From NCBI GenBank assembly GCA_910589415.1, contig OU342638.1, positions 39,219,579-39,283,578 on the forward strand: 64,000 nucleotides of DNA, read 5' to 3'. The notes under the pieces are model-generated. The model was not told the origin of the DNA, ran no database searches, and saw nothing but the letters and a program-made list of their open reading frames with translations. Positions 55,767 through 64,000 of the stretch are shown here, one piece after another. Each line of letters begins with the position of its first letter. Within the stretch, counting starts at the first letter, position 1. The position numbers were made by a program, and so were the translations under genes. Origin of the DNA: Malachius bipustulatus (lineage: Eukaryota > Arthropoda > Insecta > Coleoptera > Melyridae).

Positions 55767-57252
55767 CAAGGTTTTAGTGTGGTACAAGAGTTAAAATGGT
55801 TTTCACAACAATTATAGCAGTTTAAATCGAGCATATACAGGGTGGGAAATTTTTGTACTACCCATCATTAGGATCTCGTAAACCGTAAGAGATACAGGGT
55901 CGGTTAAATTAGAGAAAAGTTGCGCTATTTTATGGCCATCTCGAATCCGTCAAAACATGCAAGATATCTGTGACCGTTCCTGAAATATCCTGAAAAAACT
56001 GAAAAATCGAGATTTCTTATTTTTGGAATATCTTTCTTACCATTGGAAATTAATAAATAATTTTTTGTATAGCCTTACATAAGCCGTTATGAGCTATTTA
56101 TCTGACGTTTCAAAAATTTTCACAGCCGACTAGATCCCAGAGTTTTCATAGTCAACTTTCGTTTTTCTTATGGCCGCCATATTATTTTTTTATGTCGTTC
56201 GATAAGAAAAAAATAATGGAAACGAAAAACTAATAAACTTCAAAAAATAACTTTCAAAAATTTTTGTTCTTTTTTTTTCTAAAAAAATACAACTTTTCAG
56301 ATCGAATATCATAGAGAAATTAACAACCTATAAGGCAAGCAGTATGACTTCATATTGGCCTATTTCAGTTAAGAACTATCTGTTTTTCTTTGAAAAAGGA
56401 AGAATAAAAATTTTTCAATTTTTTTTTTCTAAAATTTATTAATTTTTGGTTTCCATTATTTTTTTCTTATCGAACGACATAAAAAAATAATATGGCGGCC
56501 ATAAGAAAAACGAAAGTTGACTATGAAAACTCTGGGATCTAGTCGGCTGTGAAAATTTTTGAAACGTCAGATAAATAGCTCATAACGGCTTATGTAAGGC
56601 TATACAAAAAATTATTTATTAATTTCCAATGGTAAGAAAGATATTCCAAAAATAAGATTTCTCGATTTTTCAGTTTTTTCAGGATATTTCAGGAACGGTC
56701 ACAGATATCTTGCATGTTTTGACGGATTCGAGATGGCCATAAAATAGCGCAACTTTTCTCTAATTTAACCGACCCTGTATCTCTTACGGTTTACGAGATC
56801 CTAATGATGGGTAGTACAAAAATTTCCCACCCTGTATAGGCCATGCGAGTTATAAACAAATGAAAATAGCAATTTTTCATTTTCAAAGCAGCACACATTG
56901 AAAACGGCACGAGATATGAGAAAATTTGAAATTTTCATACCGGGCGGGATTCATAATAAATTCATCTTACATAATATCATACGATAATATACGTAAGGAG
57001 AGTTAAAATAGGGACATGTAAGCCGTTTTCAATGTAAGCTGCATGCATGCGCTTTGAAAACGGAAAATGGCTATTTTCATTTGTTTATAACTCGCACAGT
57101 CTACTCAATTTAAATTGCTATATTGTTGTGAAAACCAATTTTATTGGATTTTGTCACAAAATCTGAAAATGCAATAATACCTATACATACAGGGTGTCAT
57201 ATTAAAAAAAAATGACTTTCATATAGCCACACTTATTTAGTAGTACACCCTG
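55767..57252. mobile_element. Outer fold-back element interrupted by a younger one
   Basis: The left end TA|CAAGGTTTTAGTGTGG (55,765) is a decayed version of the right end, which read on the minus strand is TA|CAGGGTGTACTACTAAATA, closing at 57,252 with TA at 57,253-57,254. Arms share GTTTTCACAACAAT, GCGAGTTATAAACAAATGAA and CGGCTTACATG-type blocks. The 997-bp element at 55,838-56,834 interrupts the left arm at a TA. Confidence 0.8.
55838..56834. mobile_element. Young fold-back element with TA duplication, 997 bp
   Basis: TA|CAGGGTGGGAAATTTTTG at 55,836 and CAAAAATTTCCCACCCTG|TA ending at 56,836. The arms (~400 bp each) are almost identical when reversed. The only differences I saw in the first ~380 bp are in GAGATTTCTT versus GAGAAATCTT. 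An internal second CAGGGTCGG motif follows each end by ~55 bp. The middle (~56,240-56,430) is unpaired, T/A-rich and non-coding. The near-identity implies recent activity or arm conversion. Confidence 0.95.
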
Positions 57253-57254
57253 TA

Positions 57255-58190
57255 CACTTGAAAATAGATTCCTATTACAAATAGTAAACCTATAAAATGA
57301 CATTTGAACGAAATAATTCCTATAACCTCATTTGTGTAGGAGCTCTATTAAAAAACCTTCTGCGCGTATATCAATTGCAGAAAAAGTTGATTCAATAATA
57401 ATTGTGAATATTAGCGTCATTTTGGAAATAATAAGCTTTCTGTACCTAATTTTCCATGCAATTCAAATCTATAAAATGGACATAGGAATTTAGAAATTTT
57501 GTCCCTTTTTCCATGCACGCCACTGGTTAACTAATTTAAAAATGTACCTCCTTTTTTTACACTACCTTAAATTTTTTCAGTTTTAGAAAAAAGTTTTTCA
57601 GAACAATTTCAGCTCAATTTCTTCAAAATTACGCTCATAAACGGTTAGAGAAATTTAACTAATTTTTACCCTTTTCCTACCCACGCCACTGACTTATCAA
57701 TAGAAACAATGCAGATTTTATTGCATTTACTCAAATTTCAAATAATTTTCTTCCAGTCTTGTTAATTTGGTTTTAAAGTTTTTCTTCTATCTTACTTTAC
57801 CTACAGGGGTTCAAAAAATAGCCAATTTTCCGAAAATTCAAATGGCTGCTATTTTGAAACGCGCAGTTCAACCGATTTTGCTCTAATGCAATACCAGGTC
57901 ACTCCTTGCGGATACCTTACTCCCATAAAAATTTTAAACAAATGAAAACTGCGACCTGAAATGAGGCGATAAAAACCGGATTTTTCGATTTTTACGAGGA
58001 CACCCTGTAGAAGTAACGCGATTTTATAGGAAAAATTTTAACGTAAATCAAACGTCATCCCTATTAAGTATCACAAGAGTAAATAATTTTGTTCACTAAT
58101 CTTGCATGATGAAAGATGAAGCTGCAGGAGCGTTTTGAAGATTAAAAAAAAAAACTATTTGAGAGAAATAAATAATTATACAGAGTGAAT
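57255..58190 (+). repeat. Isolated copy of the ~650-bp repeat family
   Basis: From ~57,470 it carries CACGCCACTGGTTAAC (~57,515), ACGCTCATAAACGGTTA, CCCACGCCACTGACTTATC (~57,680), a GGCTGCTATTTTGAAACG variant, GGACACCCTGTAGAAGTAAC (~57,999) and GATGAAGCTGCAGGAGCG. Order and orientation match the units at 38-42 kb, 16 kb away. 57,255-57,470 is AT-rich with nothing recognised. Confidence 0.85.
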
Positions 58191-58680
58191 CAAATTCGAG
58201 TTACCTATTATACATCATTGATGACAAATCTGATAATTTTCATCAGCCTGTATAATAATTTCATCCACACGATATGATACCTGCGTGAAAAATTATAGGA
58301 TAGGGACATGTAAGTCGTTTTCCGATATCTTGAGCCGTTCTCGATGTATAAGCTGCTTTGAAAATTGAAAATCGCGATTTTCATTTGTTTATATATAACT
58401 CATAAACCACTCGGTACAATTTTGAACTGTAAACACCATTTTTATTGCATTTTTTCAGGCAATCCGAAAATGCAATAATATACAGGGTGTCCCATTTTAA
58501 ATAAGACACTTCAAGTCAATTTCCGGTATAACCGGAATTGCCGCCATTTTGAAAATATTTTCCATCGATTCATTTTTTTTGTAAAACCCCTGTATACAAA
58601 TTTTCAAATTTCTGTCATGCCCAGTTTCCCATATACGGCTAACGCACGCTCATCGTGAGACACCCTGTATAATGAAGTTT
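58191..58680. mobile_element. Short MITE-like elements with CAGGGTGTC ends
   Basis: TATACAGAGTGAATC (~58,178) and TACAGGGTGTCCCATTTTA (~58,481) face GAGACACCCTGTATAATG (~58,659). The pair 58,483-58,669 (~187 bp) is flanked by TA on both sides and could be one short element with an undeveloped palindrome. Blocks such as GGGACATGTAAG and CATTTGTTTATA recur from the outer element at 56.8-57.1 kb. Confidence 0.6.
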
Positions 58681-58960
58681 AATAGATTGGGAGCAAGGTT
58701 TTTATTACTAATTTATTATTAATTAATTTTATAATTTAACTTTTCCACAATAACCGCGATTCGGTCACCTTTTAATTAATTAAATTAAATAATTCAATCT
58801 ACGAAATAAAACAAATCTTCTTTTTATATTTTAATTACTTATTTGGTAGACGATAGGAATTAATATTTTGTTCTTGGAGTTTTTTACAATGTTGTCGTTA
58901 TTTCATATTTTTTCATTCTTTCTTGCGGCTAGGGAGGCACCTACCTATTTGGTTAAGAAA
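58681..58960. other. AT-rich interval
   Basis: TTAATTAATTTT-rich sequence. Nothing recognised. Confidence 0.6.
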
Positions 58961-61900
58961 TTGTTTTTTACAGTGTTGCCAATTTTTCGCGTGAATTTCC
59001 ATTCCGCTATCCAAAATTTTTATGATGGAATCTCTTCCATGCAGATCTTATTATTGCTTTGACGCCATTTTGTTAGATAGTTAAATAAATTTCGCTGAGA
59101 CACTTTTAAAGAGTGCAATTTTTGCAGTGTTGCCGATTTCTTAATGTTGTCCGTCGATTTGCGATTTTTTTACAATATTTTTTTACAATAGGGTAATTAC
59201 GAGTTAATGGATTTCTATAATAAAATATAAGGTGGATTTGATCATGATTTGTTTGAATTGAGCGGGAACTAGGGTTATTGTCTTCTTATTTTTATATTTC
59301 CGATTAACGGCCTTCGCTCACTTGCGCATTTGGTCAGAATAAGTTCATGTTCTTAAATTTCCTCAAACGATGCAGTCATCTTTTAAATATTAAATCAAAC
59401 AATCCAATTTAATAATGTCGATCTTCTTTATATAATTTACGATTAATGGCCTTCGTACTTTCGTGCATTTAGTCAGAATAAGTTTCCTTTTTTACTTTTC
59501 CTCAAACGATGCCAGCCATCTTTTGGTTCAATCAAACAACCCAATTCAATAAAGCCGATCTTTTTATATTTCGGATTAATGGCCATCAAACACTTGAGCA
59601 TTTAGCCACCTCAATTATCTATAGGTTTTCATAATTGAACCTATTTAGGTATCTGCGTATAATGATTTGATTCATAATAAGAATGACAGAAGAGTGTTTT
59701 TGATAAAAACTTGAAATGATAATTTCAGGCGAATCTTGAACGAATCGAGTTTAATAAATTGATAGATTCGCGTAAGTATTAGAACCCCTTAAAAAACTAA
59801 TTTTAATACACGCCCTATTATAGGTAAAGTTTCTGTTTTTTTTTATACCTAGATAAGAATTACACCCTGTATAAACTATAAACCTATCTACCTAACATAA
59901 CCTGTTAATTATCTATTCTTACAACAAATTATTCTATTGACAAATTCCTATTGACAGCTACAACAGTATATAAATGCATAATGGGGTCTCTCTCGGTATG
60001 TTTATTGAAAATAGAAAAATGTTTTATTCTCGTTCTCTCCCATTCCACGTGACCCCACACAGATAGGTATCTATACCCTCGCTCCGTCTCTCTCGCGCTC
60101 GCTCCACTAGAGCAGGCTCGCAAGTGTCCCGTCTCGTTCTGGTCGGCTATTATGCGTGTGGTCCCCGTTATGGATTTTCTCCGCATCAGGCCGGTGTGAG
60201 TCGGGGTTCACTGTCGGTGTGTTTACTCTGCTGCGTTTCGTTTCGCCTGCGTGAAACGGGCCCGCTTACCCTTCGCCCGAACCTGTTCGGTCTCACGCGA
60301 TAAATGCCGCGCCGTTGCCGGGCTGTGCTTTTTCGCTTTTACGATTTCTCGTGTAGGTATAATAAGCCTTTTTTCTCACGTTGGCTTATTTAAGTTGGAT
60401 TTCTGTCAGGAGCCTCGGCATATCTTTTTATACACTTCATAATTTACAGGGTTGCCTTTTTGTGTTGAAATTTTATAAATTTTTTAAGCGAATTATGAGA
60501 AGAATTTTGTAAAAAGGTGACCTGCGTTTTTGGAAACGGTTTTTTTTTTTGTTATTAGAATTATTTTGTTGTTTTTGATTTCAAATTACGTTTTTACAGT
60601 GTTGCCACTTGTCATTGTCAAAAATGTCATAAAATGACAACATTAGAGACGATTTTTTGTACAATGTTGCGGTTATTTATTTTTAAAAATATGCAATGTT
60701 GCCAGTTTTTTGTGTAAATTTACATTTTGGATCAGATTTTTGGTTGATTTTCGCTATTTTGTTTTTTTTAAACGCTATTTTTTACATTTTCCTTCTTACC
60801 ATATTAAACAAATGTTGCCTATTTTATTGTCAAAACCGTTTTCGCGGTTTTGGAACGGTTTTTAATGTTGCCAAATTGCAAATTAAATTTTTACAGTGTT
60901 GTCACTTGTCATTGTCAAAAATGGTTGCAAGCAAGCAATAGCAAACGATTTTTTTACAGTGTTGTCGGTTTAAAAAAAAAATTCATTGTTTCTTCCGATT
61001 GTTAATTGGGTTATAAGAAATATATTATACAATGTTGCCAGTTTTTCGTGTAAATCTCCTTTCTGGTCCTCATTTTTTGTTGATTTTCATGCTGTCGATT
61101 TTTTTGACGCCATTTTGTTCTTAATTTTCTGACTTAAGAAAAAGTTAAGTATGTACCATTTTAGTTGTTGGAATGCTGACGTTTCTCCAGTCATTTTTGT
61201 GATACAGTGTTGCCAGTTGTTAGAGGGTTTTCTTGGTATTTTCTGGTGTAAAAAGTACATTTTACAATGTTGCAATTTTTATTGTTACTATGATAATGTC
61301 TGCAATTTATGAACGTTTTTCCACGTTCCTTTAGTTAATTTTGCTTATTTTCAACATTAGTTTTTTTAATTGCCGATTTTTAGAGCGATTCGGGTGATTT
61401 TTACAATGTTGCCATTGTTATAAATGTCATTAAAACGCTGTCTTCCTACAGATAAATCCTCTACAGTATTGTCAGTTTTTATGGGAAGTTCTTGGTTTAA
61501 AAAAATTATTTTAAGTACAATAATGTTGCCATTTCTATCTTAGAAGATAACCTATTTCTACGTTTTTAAATTTTTTTTTACGTTTTAACGTTTTTTTGAT
61601 AATGTTACAATGTTGCCTGATTTAAAAACTAATTTTTGGTAACATCGTGATTTTTTAGAGCGGATCAGTGTATTTTTTACAGCGTTGCCATTATTAGAAA
61701 CAGTTCATTGAAATGTTACCATTTTACAGATAAATAGGTACTTTACAGTGTTACCAGTTTCGATGTGCTTTTATTGAAATTGTATGGTTAAAAAAAAACA
61801 TTATTTCTATAATAATTATTATTAAAATAATATTGTTCTTTCGCTTTTTCAACGGTTTTTTTTGGTTGTAGCGTTTTTTGTATTATTTTTCATTGTTGTC

Positions 61901-63160
61901 TGATTTCCAAATTAATTTTTACAGTGTTGCCATTGTTATAAATGGGCCATTGAAACATTGTCGTTTTAAAGGTATATAAATACTTTACAGTGTTTCCAGT
62001 TTTGATCTGCTTTTCTTGAAATTGTCTGATTAAAAACTATTTTACAATGTTGCCATTTTCATTATTAAATTAATAATATTCCTGCGCTTTTTCAACGTTT
62101 TTTTTTTGTGGGTTGTAGCGTTTTTGGATTATTTTTCAATGTTGCCGGATTTCAAAATTAATTTTTGGCAGATCCGCTTATTTTAGAGCGAACGGGTGTA
62201 GTTTTTACAGTGTTGCCATCGTTATAAATGGGTCATTCAAACGTAATACCGTTCTATACGTAAATACTTTACAGTGTTGCCAGTTTTGATGTGCCTTTCT
62301 TAAAATTGTCTGGTTAAAAAGAAACATTTTACAATGTTGCCATTTATATTATTAAAATAATGACGTTCCTGCTGGGCCTTTTCAATGGTATTTTGTGGTT
62401 TGTAGCGTTTTTTAGATCATTTTTCAATGTTGCCTGATTTCAAAATAAATATTTGACAGCGTTGCTGATTTCAGAGCGAATCAGGCTATTTTTTACAGTG
62501 TTGCCATTGTTATAAATGCGCCATTGAAACGGTGCCGTTTTGCACGTAAATATTTTACAGTGTTGCCAATTTTGGTGTACTTTTCTTTAAACTTTCTGGT
62601 TAAAAGAAACGTGTTACAACGTTGCCATTTTTATTGTTGAAAATAGCAACATTTCTGCGGTGTTTGAACGTTTTTTAGACAATTTTTAATTTTGTTCGAT
62701 TAAAATTTTTTTTTTTGGCAACGTTGCTCTTTTTTTAGAGCACATGGTAAATTCTTACAGTGTTGCCATTGATACAAATGTCATTAAAACGCAGTCGTTC
62801 TAGTTGGTATTTTCTGGTTTTAATAATAAATTTACAATGTTGCCATTTTCATTGTTGAAATGGTAACTTTTCGCGGTTTTTGAACCTTTCTTAATAATTT
62901 TTTTTTCAAACGATTTTGACAGTGTTGCCATTGTTACAAATGTCATTGAAACGTTGTAGTTCTACAGGTAAACACAACAGTGTTGTCATTTTTTTAGGGA
63001 GTTTTCTTGGTATTTTCTGGTTCAAAAAATACATTCTACAATGTTGTCATTTATTTGGTTGGGTTAGGTTTAATTCAAGTGACGATTTTTTGTATAAGTT
63101 ACTACATAGTAAAGCTACCTTGGGGACAAATATTTTACATTGTTGCCGATTTTATTGTGA
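58961..63160 (+). repeat. AT-rich tandem array built on TGTTGCC (~287-bp higher-order unit)
   Basis: The heptamer TGTTGCC (or TGTTGTC) occurs dozens of times on this strand, usually as ACAGTGTTGCCA or ACAATGTTGCCA, roughly every 60-130 bp. In the best-ordered part the phrase ACAGTGTTGCCAT starts at 61,921, ~62,207, ~62,495 and ~62,757 (spacings 286, 288 and 262), with three heptamers per unit and TTATAAATG, AGAGCGAAT and CTGGTTAAAA at fixed places. From 60.6 to 61.2 kb a ~300-340-bp arrangement is seen. 58.96-60.5 kb holds only sparse copies around a GC-rich island. Confidence 0.85.
59980..60420. other. GC-rich island inside the TGTTGCC region
   Basis: Pyrimidine/CpG-rich DNA with an E-box (CCACGTGACC, ~60,046) and CTCGCTCC / CTCTCGCGCTCGCTCC runs. 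Overlapping short open stretches on both strands (59,929-60,186 minus; 60,251-60,442 plus) lack domains. A CpG-rich promoter or an unmethylated host fragment is possible. Confidence 0.35.
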
Positions 63161-64000
63161 TTTTTAATTATTATTGTCTGTTTCTTTAGGATGAATTTTC
63201 AAATTTTTTATTTAACTTTTTCCATACCTACCTGCATTCGGATGAAAAATCCGGCAACGTCGCCGTTAAAATCTCTCCCCGTCGCTGGAACACCATAAAA
63301 CGAAATTACGTGAAACGTAACATTATAGGCCGCATCGCGATCAACAGGCGGCAACACCGCCGAGTCGATGCATTGCAGAGCCGACTTGATAACGCGAACA
63401 TGAAAGTCATTTTCCCTGCCCGGCGAGGCGACGAGCGCTGGCCGAGGAAAACGTCGCATTTCGCTACACGCTACACTGCTCTCTCTCTCTCTCTCTCTTT
63501 CTCCCGTTCTCTCTCGCTCGTCCTCGGGCAGCTATAGCGTAATAACGAGCTGGCTGGGCTCGGCGAAGCCGACTCGATTTTAATCACAAATAAAAATGTT
63601 GTTTTGTATCTGTAATGAGGCCACGCTGCCAGGTCTATCGGGTAATAATAAAAGGAGTAAATGTTTTAAATTTTTTATTCCATTTCATTTCATCATCATC
63701 ATCAGTTATTATCGTCTATAATAATAATAATAATAACAAACACATTTATAAGGTAAAGTACATATTTTACACCGATTTTTCATCATCATAATCATAAACT
63801 ATACACAAATATTTTCTTTTCTCGTCCACAATAATAATAATAAGTACTATAATAGATCTATATAGGTATAGAAGATACTATTACAATAATAAAGGTACAA
63901 GTCGAAATTAAACGAAAAACAGTCTATTTGAGATTTTTATTTATTATTCTTATTATTAGGTAATTGTTGTAAACTGTATGTACAAAAGTTTCTTTAGCTT
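63161..64000. other. Right-edge interval with a GC-rich island and microsatellites
   Basis: GC-rich 63,245-63,560, containing a CT dinucleotide run (63,479-63,498) and a hairpin-capable GGGCTCGGCGAAGCCGAC. Then AT-rich DNA with ATC and ATA triplet runs (~63,690-63,737, 63,830-63,843). The overlapping open stretches at 63,208-63,537 on both strands read the GC-rich island and show no family motif. Confidence 0.5.

Overview
The window reads as insect (arthropod) nuclear DNA, and most of it is non-coding. The evidence is interspersed palindromic TA-flanked elements whose ends read CAGGGTGT, an 8-bp-flanked hAT-type element, Ty1/copia and LINE relics, a tRNA-derived SINE tail, GT..AG splice-like signals with an 81-bp spacing, and satellite DNA. 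I cannot name the species. I found no intact protein-coding gene. The coding content I can support is decayed retrotransposon sequence plus two weak candidates for host exons.

First half (1-29 kb). Stretches of non-repeated, often GC-rich DNA alternate with two satellite superfamilies. Superfamily A has a ~270-bp unit carrying the marker GAGACACCCAACTCGG and a MITE-like ACACCCTGTA. It occurs as scattered blocks in both orientations: 1-480, 2405-3775, 4849-6320, 12.97-13.54 kb and 32.5-33.2 kb. One pair of blocks forms a ~575-bp inverted repeat around ~1.9 kb. It also forms a clean 274-bp array at 7.8-11.5 kb with a four-unit (1,096 bp) higher-order repeat. Superfamily B is built on a ~24-bp monomer whose core is GAGCTAACCTGG or GAGCTGACCTGG. 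It makes at least four arrays with different linkers: 145-bp units at 15.4-17.4 kb, a degraded zone to 19.2 kb, 116/140/169-bp units at 21.4-24.1 kb, and a GTGAGCTGACCTGGATTGA form on both strands at 26.7-29.0 kb and 30.35-30.5 kb. A perfect 20-bp x 7 array at 19,541-19,680 may be an outlier of it.

Second half (29-64 kb). The style changes. Here AGGTACCT octamers appear, which I did not see before 29 kb. The region is dominated by fold-back elements (33.5, 34.4, 42.7, 44.9, 48.3, 54.1 and 55.8 kb), several nested in one another. It also holds a ~650-bp degenerate tandem family (37.1-41.9 kb, with another copy at 57.5-58.2 kb), a 282-bp triplication (37.55-38.4 kb), a complete 2,010-bp hAT-type non-autonomous element with a perfect 8-bp target duplication (42,247-44,256), copia relics (50.3-51.5 and 53.6-54.0 kb), a LINE reverse-transcriptase scrap (47.86-48.05 kb) and an AT-rich array built around the heptamer TGTTGCC (59-63.1 kb).

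The best hints of host function are a promoter plus two 5'-UTR-like exons at 36.6-36.87 kb (+), a possible terminal exon at 14,869-15,001 (+), and three CTCF-like sites at 31.08-31.26 kb near the change in character at ~29-30 kb. The most likely setting is a large intron or an intergenic, repeat-rich (possibly heterochromatic) interval. Repeat boundaries were read by eye and should be taken as +/- a few tens of bases unless exact ends are argued.
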